Notes: a model not told the origin generated them from the letters alone. A stretch of DNA of 64,000 bases from Roseibacillus sp. (GCA_002686085.1 NZAC01000038.1:28726-92725); one strand, 5' to 3'. Counted from the stretch's first letter, positions 8,366-18,545 are shown. Numbers and translations are program-made.

Positions 8366-10255
8366 GTGAGATTCATCTTTCCAGAGTATCTACTTCTTCT
8401 CTTGGCGCTTCCTCTGTTTATCTTAGGAGCAATAATCTGCAGGAGAGGAGTCGTGGATCGAGTAAGACTCCTCGTCGGAAAACGTCTACAACCTTTGCTT
8501 TATCACCCCCGCGGCGTCATGCGAGCTTGGGCTGGTCTATCCTCTCTGATTCTTGCGCTCCTTTTGCTTATCGTATCCTTGGCATCTCCGAGCGGAGCCA
8601 GCCGGGAGGAGCCGGAAAAGATCGCGGCCCGCAGTATAATGATCGCTATTGATGTCTCTCGGTCAATGTTCGCTACAGATCTCCAGCCGAATCGCTTTCA
8701 TGCTGCAAAAGCCTCGGCGCTTGAGTTACTCGATCGCTTTTCATCAGAAAGAATTGGCCTTATTGCCTTCTCGGGCACGGCATGGGTTCAAGCACCCCTT
8801 ACCCTCGACCACCAAGCCCTACGCGATACTCTGGAGCAACTAGACACCCCAAGAAGTGAAAGCCCCGACTGGATCCCTCGGGATGGCTCCGATCTTCCAT
8901 CCGCGGTAAGACTGGCCGTGCGGACACTCCAGAAACATGCTCCACCGTCGACATCCCTTATTATCCTGAGCGATGGAGAAAACCATCACCTTGGCGTCCC
9001 AGAGGCCGCTTCTGAAGCCGCTGCTGCAAAGGTAACTATTTATTCCGTAGGGTTTGGAACCACTGAAGGCTCCACCATTCCGGATCCCTCTTCCACAGAC
9101 GGCAACTTTTATGACCGTGATGGATCACTGGTGATAAGCTCTCTCAAGAGTGATCCCCTTGAACTTCTTTGCAGAATCACCGGAGGAACTTACTCCGAGG
9201 GGGCCGACAGAGCCTTTCTTTCTCAAGTGGAGACCGAGATCGAAGGCATGGCATCTGTCGAGCTTGAGGGATCCAACAGGCGAATCGAGAGCCCACTGTT
9301 TCAATGGTTTCTGGCTCCCGCTATTTTGTTTTTCGCCACAGGCATGGTCCTTATTTCTGAATACCCACTTGGCCGCAGTAAAGAAAAGCGGAGTTCGGAA
9401 GCTTCTGTGTCACCGGTGCTTAGCAGTCTCCTCATCTTTGCGTTTTTCTTTTCCTTTGCTTTTCCTTCTCAGGCCGCACCTCTATTACCAACCCCCGCAG
9501 CACGCGCCCTTACTAATGGGGAACCCGAAAAGGCCCTCCTTCTATTTGAGAGAGAAATAAGGACTTCAAGGGGGGAGCGGAAGGCCAAACTCAACCTTGG
9601 AGCAGCCGCAGCAGCTTACAGAATCAGTGACTATTCTGCCGCTCAGCATTATTACTCAGGAGCTCTTCTCTCGACAGATCCGGCAGTTCAGGCGCAAGCA
9701 CATTTTGGACTCGGAAATGCCTCCTTCTACCGCGGCTTAAAGAGCCTCACCGTCTCTCCAGAGCCCACCAGCACTCTCTGCCATTGGGGCGATTCGATTT
9801 CACATTTTAGCGAGGTCCTGAAGATAGAACCGTCAAATAAAAAGGCCGCCGAAAACCTAGCATACGTTCAACGGAGATTTGGGGAACACTCTGCACAGCT
9901 ACCTAATCCAACGAATCCGGTAGAAGACAGCAACGAGAACCCAACACCTCCAGAACCCAAAAATAAGACGCCTGAGGGAGAACCGCAAACCAATGACCCG
10001 GAGCAAACGAACCCGTCACCCCCTCCCAGCTCCGCTTTAGATAAATATCCACCAACTACCGACCCCATCCCACAACCGGATGAGCCTGAAAACACAGATC
10101 GCGAGACTAATCCTCCTGTACAATCGAAAGATCCTGCACCCGGAGAAACCTCCGAGGAATTTGCCCGCCGTATCCTTCGTGATAATGCAGATTTCGAGAC
10201 AAAGCTAATCCCCAGGAAGCTTTCCAAAGGCAAACGCTCAAGGAAGGATTGGTGA
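8366..10255 (+). CDS. batB: BatB-like VWA protein fused to a BatC-like TPR tail
   Basis: It starts with GTG four bases after batA. Residues 1-340 are a BatB unit: two N-terminal membrane helices, a VWA domain with DVSRSMFAT and ILSDGENHH, and a third helix. A further hydrophobic stretch near residue 365 leads into TPR-like repeats (about 380-510). The protein ends with a long Pro/Glu/Asn/Thr-rich low-complexity tail and a short conserved block (EEFARRILRDNADFE). BatC is a separate small TPR lipoprotein in Bacteroides; here it appears fused. Full length is 629 residues, nearly twice a stand-alone BatB. Confidence 0.87.
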   Translation: MRFIFPEYLLLLLALPLFILGAIICRRGVVDRVRLLVGKRLQPLLYHPRGVMRAWAGLSSLILALLLLIVSLASPSGASREEPEKIAARSIMIAIDVSRSMFATDLQPNRFHAAKASALELLDRFSSERIGLIAFSGTAWVQAPLTLDHQALRDTLEQLDTPRSESPDWIPRDGSDLPSAVRLAVRTLQKHAPPSTSLIILSDGENHHLGVPEAASEAAAAKVTIYSVGFGTTEGSTIPDPSSTDGNFYDRDGSLVISSLKSDPLELLCRITGGTYSEGADRAFLSQVETEIEGMASVELEGSNRRIESPLFQWFLAPAILFFATGMVLISEYPLGRSKEKRSSEASVSPVLSSLLIFAFFFSFAFPSQAAPLLPTPAARALTNGEPEKALLLFEREIRTSRGERKAKLNLGAAAAAYRISDYSAAQHYYSGALLSTDPAVQAQAHFGLGNASFYRGLKSLTVSPEPTSTLCHWGDSISHFSEVLKIEPSNKKAAENLAYVQRRFGEHSAQLPNPTNPVEDSNENPTPPEPKNKTPEGEPQTNDPEQTNPSPPPSSALDKYPPTTDPIPQPDEPENTDRETNPPVQSKDPAPGETSEEFARRILRDNADFETKLIPRKLSKGKRSRKDW

Positions 10256-10259
10256 GAAG

Positions 10260-12731
10260 ATGAGATCCCTTCACCTCACCTTTATACTATCGCTAATACT
10301 GCTCAACAGCGCAGGGCTCGCCCCTGCAGACCAACGCTTGAGTGCGTGGCTAGGATCCAGCTACGTTCTGCCAGGAGAGGAGAGCGAATTCTGGCTTACC
10401 CTGACTTCTGAAACCCGACCCCTTGAGAAACCAAAAACCCCGGACTCCAAGAGCATATCTTTCAAATTTCTTGGCGAAACAGTTCTCCCTTATTCAACCA
10501 GTAAGCGAATCTACGCCTATCGATATGTAGCTTTGTCCTACCAGGAGGGAATTCACTTCATTCCGCCCTTCTCTCTCAACCATGAGGGAACCCTGCTGGA
10601 GTCTCCGTCTCTGCAGTTCCACGTGCAGCCTCTTCCTGAGACCGCGTGGTTCACCTCCGAAGTAGGAGGCGAGCTTCGGTTTTTTGCCAGCACAACCCGC
10701 CTGCCGCCCCGAATACCTTTTGAAGGAGAACCTATCCACGTCGAGGCAAAGCTCTACTTCCCCTCCCAGTTTAAGGTCGAAAAAGCCTCCATCGCTAAAC
10801 TAGCTCGCGAAGGGGTTGCCGCAGGACGCTTTGATGTCTCTTCGGTCATACCGGGAGGCAAGATGCTGATCTCAAACGTCCGACTAAAACAAAAAAATTA
10901 TACAGGACTCACCTACCGAAGCAGCGTTACACCGCTCACTAGCGGTGAGATTTCTGTTGGGCCAGGCAGGGCGCAAGTGACTTTCCTCGCTCGCATATCG
11001 CGCCGCGGGCTGACTGAAACCGTACCCATACCAATCGAACTACCACTTCCTCTGGCTACCTCAACCGCTCGAGGTCTCCCCCTTCCCCAGCCCGAGGGCT
11101 TCAACAATGCGGTCGGAACATTTTCCTTTAAGACCCGAGTAAACTCCGGTCGTATGCGCGAGCAAGATCCAATCTCTGTTCAACTCACGATCCAGGGCAC
11201 GGGAAACCTGAATACGCTTGCTCCGCCATCCTTTGGCGGAAACACAGAATCCTGGAAATCCTACCCTCCACATCGCCTCCCTCTTCAGAGAAACGGCAAC
11301 GGGCTAACAGGATCCGTAACCTTCAGCCAGACTATCCGACCCAAAGGTTATCAGCCCACCATTCCACCATTCCGATTTGTCTCTTTTAATCCAGAAACAG
11401 AGCAGTACCTCACGGACTATTCAGCCCCTATGCCACTGGAGACCACCACTGGATGGACAAACCCTGGACCAGCAAGGAGCCTAACCACCGCTGATGACCG
11501 CTTCTTCACCGGGGTGGAGAACATTCTTGGAGTCAAAAACTCCACCCTCTTTGAGGACAGTCCGCGAGACCCAATCTCCCGCGGGTGGCACATTATCCCT
11601 GGAATCCTCTCTTTTCTGCTTCTTCTGCAAATTATCCGATCTCGCATTCTGCCTCTTCTGGCTGCATCCAAGGGTGATCCAGACATCCTTCAGGCGATCG
11701 ACATGCTCGAGAAGAAAGAGGCAGACTCGACCACGTTTCTACGAAAAGCCGGCTCTCTCATCGAGGAATCCATTCCCGAGGACTCCCGAGATGAAGCAAT
11801 CCGCCAAATAATCGCGAGCAGAGATGAGCATTGCTTTCGCCCTGACAAGAGCGCCCCCGACATTACAGATGTCCAACGTCAGGAAATCATTCGACATCTC
11901 AGACAACGACTAATCAAAAACGCCTCTGCACTCATCCTCTTGACCTCTCTTGTCATCAGCAACGTCGAGGCCTCGCCTCCTCCTGAACCAGAGCGAAACG
12001 TGCTCCTGCAAGCCGAGGCAGCCTGGAATACTAAGGCCTATCGCCTCGCACTCGAGCTGTATCAGACTGCCCATGAGAATCGCCCCTCTTCTTCCGATAT
12101 CCTCTACAACATCGGCAATTGCCACTTTAAGCTCGGAGAGAGCGGATTAGCCTCCCTCTACTACCATCGCGCTCTACAGATCGATCCCACGCACCCAGAG
12201 GCTCTCCAGAACCTTCAGTTCATACAGAAGGAAACGGGCGCGATTCTCCCTACGGCAACTGGTTACCAGAACTGGATCAGCTTAGTCAGCCGCGACACGT
12301 ACTCAACCGCTCTCGCTGCCGGCTTCTGGCTGATCCTTCTCGCTGTTCTATCTCTGCTGCAGACTCATCGATTCCGTAGATTCCATCGCGCCTGCCTCTG
12401 GGTGGGCTCTGTCACTGCAATAGCCTCAGGAACCGTCCTGATATCCTATCCGACCTTGAGCGGCTTTGCCGCACACCACGAGCACGTTGTGATGATACAC
12501 TCTGCCCCGGTGATGGCTGGAAGCAGTGCGACAACCCCCGAAAAGAACCGGGACGGTAGTGCAATGAACTCACAGAGCCTCTTCCCCATTGCTCCCGGAA
12601 CCCTCTGCCGTTTGATCGCCAACCGAGGCGAATGGACCTATATCGAGCTCGCCAACGGGCTCAGGGCTTGGGTCCCCCGCAATACGACCTGTCCAGTCCT
12701 ACCCGTCAGCGCTATCCCTGAACGGTTCTAG
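10260..12731 (+). CDS. batD: BatD-BatE fusion: secreted BatD domain, TPR and SH3
   Basis: A signal peptide (cut near APADQ) precedes about 430 residues of beta-rich BatD domain with its early GEESEFWLTL strand. A membrane helix lies near residue 448 (IPGILSFLLLLQII). After a cytosolic helical stretch, a new hydrophobic segment (residue 555 on) begins a BatE-like module with TPR units (ILYNIGNCHFKLGESGLASLYYHRAL), two membrane helices and a C-terminal SH3-like domain (about 765-815, with WTYIELANGLRAWVP). BatD and BatE are usually separate genes in that order, so this is a natural fusion. It is the last gene of the operon; a 126-base AT-rich gap follows. Confidence 0.87.
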   Translation: MRSLHLTFILSLILLNSAGLAPADQRLSAWLGSSYVLPGEESEFWLTLTSETRPLEKPKTPDSKSISFKFLGETVLPYSTSKRIYAYRYVALSYQEGIHFIPPFSLNHEGTLLESPSLQFHVQPLPETAWFTSEVGGELRFFASTTRLPPRIPFEGEPIHVEAKLYFPSQFKVEKASIAKLAREGVAAGRFDVSSVIPGGKMLISNVRLKQKNYTGLTYRSSVTPLTSGEISVGPGRAQVTFLARISRRGLTETVPIPIELPLPLATSTARGLPLPQPEGFNNAVGTFSFKTRVNSGRMREQDPISVQLTIQGTGNLNTLAPPSFGGNTESWKSYPPHRLPLQRNGNGLTGSVTFSQTIRPKGYQPTIPPFRFVSFNPETEQYLTDYSAPMPLETTTGWTNPGPARSLTTADDRFFTGVENILGVKNSTLFEDSPRDPISRGWHIIPGILSFLLLLQIIRSRILPLLAASKGDPDILQAIDMLEKKEADSTTFLRKAGSLIEESIPEDSRDEAIRQIIASRDEHCFRPDKSAPDITDVQRQEIIRHLRQRLIKNASALILLTSLVISNVEASPPPEPERNVLLQAEAAWNTKAYRLALELYQTAHENRPSSSDILYNIGNCHFKLGESGLASLYYHRALQIDPTHPEALQNLQFIQKETGAILPTATGYQNWISLVSRDTYSTALAAGFWLILLAVLSLLQTHRFRRFHRACLWVGSVTAIASGTVLISYPTLSGFAAHHEHVVMIHSAPVMAGSSATTPEKNRDGSAMNSQSLFPIAPGTLCRLIANRGEWTYIELANGLRAWVPRNTTCPVLPVSAIPERF

Positions 12732-12790
12732 AATGGAGATCAGCTGCTCAAACCGCATAAATTTTTATACCATACTCGAAATTAACCTTG

Positions 12791-12807
12791 AATATTTCGT
12801 AAATATT
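12791..12807. repeat. AT-rich palindrome upstream of the LysM gene
   Basis: AATATTT (12791-12797) and AAATATT (12801-12807) form a perfect 7-bp inverted repeat around CGT. It sits between the end of the bat operon and the LysM promoter and may be an operator or a weak hairpin. No protein can be assigned to it. Confidence 0.45.
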
Positions 12808-12817
12808 AAAATTTTGT

Positions 12818-12847
12818 TTGACTGTTCTATTAATGTTGCAAAATAAT
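12818..12847 (+). promoter_or_regulatory. Possible sigma-70 promoter of the LysM gene
   Basis: TTGACT (12818-12823) and AATAAT (12842-12847) are separated by 18 bases, a near-consensus pair in an AT-rich gap. Transcription would begin within a few bases of the ATG at 12858, giving an almost leaderless message. However, AGGA seven bases before the ATG looks like a ribosome site, so an upstream promoter is also possible. Confidence 0.4.
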
Positions 12848-12857
12848 AGGACTTACC

Positions 12858-13898
12858 ATGAGAGCGTTTGCATTCACCCTGAGCCTTCTCTGTGCCCTTC
12901 CTCTTCACGCTGAAACCAAGGACCAGCTAGACATCCTCCGAGCTCGTAGTAACGAACAGGAGAGACAAATTCGCACCTTGGAGAATGAAATCGAGAGTTT
13001 ATATGGTCAACTCGCTCTCGAGCGCCGTCGATCCAAGGTGACGATCCCCTCCTCATCCTCGGCCGTCAGGTCTGGAGCAGCTAAGACCAAAAGCTACGTC
13101 GTCACTACTGGGGACACCCTCTCGTCGATTGCCCGCGAGCACCGTTGCTCGGTGGTCAGCCTGATGAGAGCAAATAGTATTGAGGATCCAACCCGCTTGC
13201 GAGCAGGACAGCAGATTAGCCTGCCATCTGATTCGATTACTCCCTCTTCTACCCACTTCTTTAAAAAGACCCCTCCTAAAGCCGTCCCAGTAGCTGAGGA
13301 AGAGACAAAGATCCCATCAACGGTTAGTTCCGATCGCGCCGATCCGACCCAACACGGAGTAAAAAATTACAAGGTTCAACGCGGTGACACTCTATACGGA
13401 ATCGCTCGACGCCATGGGCTCAGCATGGACAGCCTTCGTGCCCTCAATCCTGATATAGAGGACCGCATTCTGGTGGGACAACACATCGCACTCGGGCAAC
13501 GAGCCGGTCGCAAACCACGAGAAAACACCCCTCAATCCACCCCCGTAACTGTAAAAAAGAGCACGTCGTCACCGAAAACTATTACTTACAAACCTGTTCA
13601 AACTAATCCCCAGACGACCAAGAAGCTCCCCGCAATGAACAAAACGAAAATTGTGGAGAGAGCTAAAGCTCCAACAAAGCCTGACGTTTCCAGTGTTGAT
13701 CTGAGGTCAGGAAAGACGAAGCCCATGATGGCTCCCAAGAGAATTTCTTCCGTCTTTGTCTCGGAAGAAGTCACCTTTGGTGACTTTGCAAGACGCCACG
13801 GCACTACGCCAGAGCAGCTCAATGCTCTCAATGGTTGGGATTTCAGAGGTAGCCTACTGCTGGCTAAAGGCTCTGAAATTTATGTCCCAGGAAGCTGA
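12858..13898 (+). CDS. Secreted protein with three LysM-type domains
   Basis: A signal peptide (MRAFAFTLSLLCALPLHA) is followed by a short coiled coil (residues 22-60). LysM 1 (about 75-115) has VVTTGDTLSSIAREH and LysM 2 (about 170-215) has YKVQRGDTLYGIARRHG. After a basic, Ser/Thr/Lys-rich linker comes a weaker third LysM-like unit at the C-terminus (FGDFARRHGTTPEQLNALNG). LysM domains bind peptidoglycan, so the protein probably sits in the cell wall. No hydrolase domain is present, so it is a binding or scaffold protein. It has its own promoter region and a terminator. Confidence 0.88.
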   Translation: MRAFAFTLSLLCALPLHAETKDQLDILRARSNEQERQIRTLENEIESLYGQLALERRRSKVTIPSSSSAVRSGAAKTKSYVVTTGDTLSSIAREHRCSVVSLMRANSIEDPTRLRAGQQISLPSDSITPSSTHFFKKTPPKAVPVAEEETKIPSTVSSDRADPTQHGVKNYKVQRGDTLYGIARRHGLSMDSLRALNPDIEDRILVGQHIALGQRAGRKPRENTPQSTPVTVKKSTSSPKTITYKPVQTNPQTTKKLPAMNKTKIVERAKAPTKPDVSSVDLRSGKTKPMMAPKRISSVFVSEEVTFGDFARRHGTTPEQLNALNGWDFRGSLLLAKGSEIYVPGS

Positions 13899-13959
13899 GG
13901 ACCAAGGCGTCGGCTTTTCCCCTTACCCTTTTATCTAGTCCCAACGGCAAGGCAGGGCG

Positions 13960-13992
13960 GCGCCCGGCAGGTGCTTCGGCGCTGCCGGGCGC
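13960..13992 (+). terminator. GC-rich hairpin with TTCG loop
   Basis: An 11-bp perfect stem (GCGCCCGGCAG with CTGCCGGGCGC) encloses an 11-base loop that itself contains GC-TTCG-GC. It lies 60 bases after the LysM stop, between two convergent genes, followed by a poor T-run (TATTCTTT). It is a likely terminator for the LysM gene and possibly acts on both strands. Confidence 0.7.
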
Positions 13993-14024
13993 TATTCTTT
14001 CCGGTCGAGCACTTAGGCCCGCCG

Positions 14025-17000
14025 TTACAGGCGGTTTACCAAGTCGTCCGAGGAGACTGTAGATATCGTAACCTCCTCGACACTCTGAATGGACGGATCT
14101 TGCCTTCGACCAGTCAGCCAGCGCCCCACCATTCGTAGATCCTCTAGGATTACGTAAGTAGAAGGCACCAACAGTAAGGTAATGGTAGTGGCAAAAAGAA
14201 TTCCAAATCCGAGCGAAATCGCCATTGGGATTATGAAGCGGGCCTGCATGTCCGTTTCCATTAACATTGGAGTGAGGCCTACGAAGGTCGTCAGGGAAGT
14301 CAATAGGATCGCGCGAAAACGAACCGCCCCGGCACTTACTGCTGCTTCCAGGATATTCGACGAGGTCCTCCTCTTTCGATTAACATAGTCCACCATCAAG
14401 AGACTGTCATTAACCACAACACCAGCGAGAGCAACAAATCCACACATCGACATGATACTCAGTTCCGTCCGCATGAAGACATGCCCGAGTACCGCACCTA
14501 CGATCCCGAAAGGAATCACTGACATGATAATCAATGGCTGAAGGTAGGACTTCAGAGGAATCGCCATCAGAACATACATCACGATCAGAGCGAAAACAAA
14601 CCCCAGACCAATCTCGCGGACGCTTTCGGCTTGGTCAGACTGCTCACCCTCAAACCGATAATTCACACTGGGGAACTTCAACTCCAACTGGGATAAGGCC
14701 TCTTCTTTGAAACGCCTTACAACCTCGTTCGCATTACCTCTCGTATAATCGACATCTGCCGTGATCCGAATTGCACGGTTTCGGTCAGCGCGGCGGATCG
14801 TATCGGGCCCTCTCCGCTCCTTCACTCTTACCACTTGAGTCAGAGGTATACTTCCGTGAGTGGTCCGCAGTTTCATCCTCTCGAAATTTTCTACCGACTC
14901 TCGCTCTGCTTCGGGGTAACGCACCATGACCTTGACCTCATTGTCGCCTCTCTGCAGTCGCAGAACCTCATCTCCATAAAACGCCTTTCGCACCTGGTTC
15001 GCAACTTCACCCAGTCGGAGACCTGCCGCTTTTCCCTCCGGCGTAAGCTCCTCAAAAACGAGCTCTCTCTTACCTGGGCGATCCGTATCAGCGATGTCGA
15101 TGACTCCAGAATAACCCTCAAGTTTATTTCGCAGATAGTCCGCAGCAGCTCTGAGGTCCTTCTGGTTTGCCCCTGTCAAAAGGAGGTCTATAGCATTTCC
15201 TCCCCCAGCAGCCTGGGCGACAAAAGTCAGTTCAACCGCGCTGGGAATACTCCCAACCTGCTTCCGCCATTGCCGCACAATGTCATCAGAGGAAATATCT
15301 CTTTCTGCCGAAGGGGCAAGCTCCATGGTCACTTCTCCGAGGTGCACACCTGATCTCGCTCCCCCCGCTGAGAAATCTGTGATGAAGGGCTGGACTCCTG
15401 CGCTGGCTAGAATGTGCCGCACCACCGGACCACCGTCTTTCGTGACAAACTCACGGGACTCTGCAATTTTCAAGGCCTCCTTCTCGATCTTCTCTGTTGC
15501 AGCCTGAGCAGCACTAAATGCGACTCCCCTTGGTAATTCGTATCGCGCGATAACCAGGTCAGCCTCTACCTCTGGAAAAAACATGCTCCTGATCCACTTG
15601 CCCTTGACGAGACCAAACGTCACGCACAGCACTGCGAGAAAAATTGAAAGAACCACATAACGCCTTCTCAGACACAACTTCAGAAAAGGGCTGTATATCC
15701 CACTAACAAATCGCTCCAGCCCGAGTGCAATAGAGCGCTGGATTCTACCAAGGAGCCATGGTCGGCGATGAGGGTCGCTCCGACGAAGAAGCGCAAGATG
15801 AGCCGGGAGAACTAACTTTGACTGAACCAGAGAAAACATCAGGGTTGGAATGACGACCAACGGGATATTCGGCCAGATTTTGCCACTCACACCGCTCAAT
15901 CCCAACATAGGAGTAAAGGCGACCATCGTAGTGAGGATACCAAAGATAACTACCATTCCAACCTCGTGAGTACCCCTCCATGCGGCCTCACGAGGGTCCT
16001 CTCCATTACGCATGCGCCGATAGACATTTTCGCCCACAATAATCGCATCATCCACCACAATCCCAAGCACGAGAATAAACGCAAACAGCGAGATCATATT
16101 GATCGAAATCTCCATCTGCGGCATGAGCCATATGCCTCCAGCAAACGAGACTGGAATGCCAAGAGCCACAAGAAGTGCGAGGCTCGGCCGCAGGAAAAGA
16201 GCCAGAACAAGAAATACCAGCAAGAGCCCCCACATCCCGTTTCGCTTCAACAGAGATAGTCGCCCTTCGAGAAAAACGCTTGTATCATTCCAGACCTCAA
16301 GATGGATTCCCTCTGGAATTTCAGCCCTGGCACTCGCAAGAAACTCCGTGATTGCCTCCCTGATCCGCAGGGTATCCTGCTGACCGGTTCGATAGACGTT
16401 TACCAGAATCGTCTTTCTATCATCAAAGGAGTTTGTCATCTCCAGATCCTCAAACCCGTCTTTGATGGCCGCAATCTGCTTGAGCTTGACTACTGACCCA
16501 TCCTCTCTGGTGACCACCGCGACTTCTCCAAACTCCCATGTATTGTCGGGCTTACCCAGAGCCCGTATTACAACTTCTCCTGCAGCGGTCTGAACTGACC
16601 CCCCCGGAAGATCCTGTGAAGCTCTTCTGACCGCATTAGCAACATCACCAATAGTCAACGCATACTGGCGCAACTTTTCCTCTGATACTTCAATCGAAAT
16701 TTCATAGGGCACGGCTCCTGCCAGCTCGACTTTCGTAATTCTACTTTCCTTCCTAATTTTTGACAAAAACCAAGGAACCGGATCCCGAATATCAAATTTC
16801 GGTATGGCGGGCCTGAAATCCAGCAGGCCTCTTCGCACCTGCTCCGCAATTGTTCGTAAGCTCCGCTCATCAACATCTCCAGCAACTGAGATGCTCAGGA
16901 CTTGAGAACTCAGGAGCACCTCCTCAAGAACTGGTCGCTCTGCCTCCTCCGCAAAGTTGTCAATGGCATCAACCCGCGCCCTGATCTCATCCATAACCTC

Positions 17001-17309
17001 CCTCAATTCATACCCATTTTCTACCATCACAGTAACCACCCCCATATTTTCTGCGGCTAACGAGTTGATCTCACGAATTCCATCCGTATCCGCAATCGCC
17101 TCCTCCACCGGAATGACAACCCCTTCCTCGACATCCTCGGGACTGGCATTCGGGTAAGGTATCCCAATTGATATCGCGTCGACAGACACCTCCGGGAACA
17201 TTTCTTTCCGGAGCTGGAACCACGTGTAGAAGCCTGCAAGAAGAACCGCAAGCATCAGCGAGTTGGCCGCTACGTGATTACGGCTAAACCACTTGATAAC
17301 ACCTTTCAT
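14025..17309 (-). CDS. RND efflux transporter, inner-membrane pump (AcrB-like)
   Basis: A proton-driven resistance-nodulation-division pump that expels compounds through a tripartite channel. Twelve membrane helices are arranged as 1+5 and 1+5 around two large periplasmic loops. TM1 is near residues 8-28. The proton relay motif GIVVDDAIIVGEN in TM4 keeps both aspartates. 1094 residues is typical. The start overlaps the stop of the adaptor gene (ATGA). Operon order is tetR, outer-membrane factor, adaptor, pump. The substrate is unknown. It lacks the charged TM4 pattern of heavy-metal CusA pumps, so drug, lipid or solvent export is more likely. Confidence 0.92.
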   Translation of the reverse strand: MKGVIKWFSRNHVAANSLMLAVLLAGFYTWFQLRKEMFPEVSVDAISIGIPYPNASPEDVEEGVVIPVEEAIADTDGIREINSLAAENMGVVTVMVENGYELREVMDEIRARVDAIDNFAEEAERPVLEEVLLSSQVLSISVAGDVDERSLRTIAEQVRRGLLDFRPAIPKFDIRDPVPWFLSKIRKESRITKVELAGAVPYEISIEVSEEKLRQYALTIGDVANAVRRASQDLPGGSVQTAAGEVVIRALGKPDNTWEFGEVAVVTREDGSVVKLKQIAAIKDGFEDLEMTNSFDDRKTILVNVYRTGQQDTLRIREAITEFLASARAEIPEGIHLEVWNDTSVFLEGRLSLLKRNGMWGLLLVFLVLALFLRPSLALLVALGIPVSFAGGIWLMPQMEISINMISLFAFILVLGIVVDDAIIVGENVYRRMRNGEDPREAAWRGTHEVGMVVIFGILTTMVAFTPMLGLSGVSGKIWPNIPLVVIPTLMFSLVQSKLVLPAHLALLRRSDPHRRPWLLGRIQRSIALGLERFVSGIYSPFLKLCLRRRYVVLSIFLAVLCVTFGLVKGKWIRSMFFPEVEADLVIARYELPRGVAFSAAQAATEKIEKEALKIAESREFVTKDGGPVVRHILASAGVQPFITDFSAGGARSGVHLGEVTMELAPSAERDISSDDIVRQWRKQVGSIPSAVELTFVAQAAGGGNAIDLLLTGANQKDLRAAADYLRNKLEGYSGVIDIADTDRPGKRELVFEELTPEGKAAGLRLGEVANQVRKAFYGDEVLRLQRGDNEVKVMVRYPEAERESVENFERMKLRTTHGSIPLTQVVRVKERRGPDTIRRADRNRAIRITADVDYTRGNANEVVRRFKEEALSQLELKFPSVNYRFEGEQSDQAESVREIGLGFVFALIVMYVLMAIPLKSYLQPLIIMSVIPFGIVGAVLGHVFMRTELSIMSMCGFVALAGVVVNDSLLMVDYVNRKRRTSSNILEAAVSAGAVRFRAILLTSLTTFVGLTPMLMETDMQARFIIPMAISLGFGILFATTITLLLVPSTYVILEDLRMVGRWLTGRRQDPSIQSVEEVTISTVSSDDLVNRL

Positions 17310-18541
17310 TCCGCACTCTCCCCTCCCACGGCTGAATCACCTTCGCTGCTAATCGCCGCGGGTTCCTCATCGACACGAGTATTCTGAATCAGAGGACTAG
17401 GCGGCGTGGTAACCACTGTCGAACCCTCTGGAATCTCTCCTTCTTCATCGCCACCACGAACAATCACATGAGAGGCTTCGGTCCGTAGAATCGTCGCCGG
17501 GCGAATATCCAGACGGCCATTTTTGACGAGTAACACCTTATCCCCATCAACCACCCCTGATCGAGGGATTCTTACGGCATCGGGAATCGTTTTCCCCATA
17601 ATGGAAGCTTGGACAAACATTCCAAGGGGGGGGACACGCTTGCCATTCTTACCAAACTCCGCCACCACATTTATGGAGCGAGTCGACCTCTCTACGATTT
17701 CTTCGGATCGGATAATCTCACCAGCCCACTTGGCCGTTTCACCCCCAATTTCTCCAGTGATTACCACACTACCCCTCGGCGTTCCTTTCTCTCTCTCCAG
17801 ATAACCATAATCCTCTAGAGAAAGTGGAAGGCGAATTTCCACAGGGCCAAGCGACACCAGTTCAACAATTAGTGCCCCCGGACTCACTGTAGCACCAACA
17901 TCAACATAAGCCCTCTCAATCCGGCAGTCATAAGGCACTCTAATCTCTGTTCTCTTTAGATCCTGAAGAGCAGTCTCAACCCCCGCCTCTGCAGCCTTGA
18001 TTTTAGCTTCCGCACTCCTGATCTGCGGAACCCGTCTCACAAGCTCGGTAGGTTCCTGTCCCTTCCGGATCTTGTCCCAGTCGCGCATACCCTGAGTCCG
18101 CTTTACCTCTTCCATTGTAAGGGCCAGCTTGGCCTCAGCCAGAGTAGCCCGGGCGGCCGCGACTGCGGCTTCGTAATCTCCCTTCTCTATCTGCAGAATG
18201 AGTTCTCCCTCCTTTTCGCCAGTCGGACCTTCGAAGGTGTTACCAGCACGGAACCGGTCACTCACATAGGCCAGTTTGCCTCCTACTTCGGCCACCAGCT
18301 TAGTCCGGTGGCGCGGCCTGACCTCCCCCTGCGATTTCAACTGAATTTGGATGCCAGCAACTACTGCAGCCTCTGTGACCACTGTCACAATCTTCTCCTC
18401 TGGCTCCGCTGTAGATGCCTTTGGCCCATTCATGATAAGAAATCTCATCACACCAACACCACTTGCGAGTATAGCGATGCATAGCACTCCCCAGACACAA
18501 CTTCGGAGCAACTGCGAATTGGACTTAACGATTTTGTTCAT
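17306..18541 (-). CDS. RND periplasmic adaptor (membrane fusion protein)
   Basis: An HlyD/AcrA-type adaptor linking the pump to the outer-membrane channel. A membrane anchor at residues about 10-32 precedes a biotinyl-lipoyl half, an alpha-helical hairpin (AAVAAARATLAEAKLAL through KIKAAEAGVETAL), the second lipoyl half (VPYDCRIERAYVDVGATVSPG) and beta-barrel domains. The ATG at 18541 is preferred: it comes four bases after the stop of the upstream gene. A TTG at 18580 would overlap that gene. The end overlaps the pump start by four bases. About 411 residues. Confidence 0.9.
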   Translation of the reverse strand: MNKIVKSNSQLLRSCVWGVLCIAILASGVGVMRFLIMNGPKASTAEPEEKIVTVVTEAAVVAGIQIQLKSQGEVRPRHRTKLVAEVGGKLAYVSDRFRAGNTFEGPTGEKEGELILQIEKGDYEAAVAAARATLAEAKLALTMEEVKRTQGMRDWDKIRKGQEPTELVRRVPQIRSAEAKIKAAEAGVETALQDLKRTEIRVPYDCRIERAYVDVGATVSPGALIVELVSLGPVEIRLPLSLEDYGYLEREKGTPRGSVVITGEIGGETAKWAGEIIRSEEIVERSTRSINVVAEFGKNGKRVPPLGMFVQASIMGKTIPDAVRIPRSGVVDGDKVLLVKNGRLDIRPATILRTEASHVIVRGGDEEGEIPEGSTVVTTPPSPLIQNTRVDEEPAAISSEGDSAVGGESAE

Positions 18542-18545
18542 TGTT

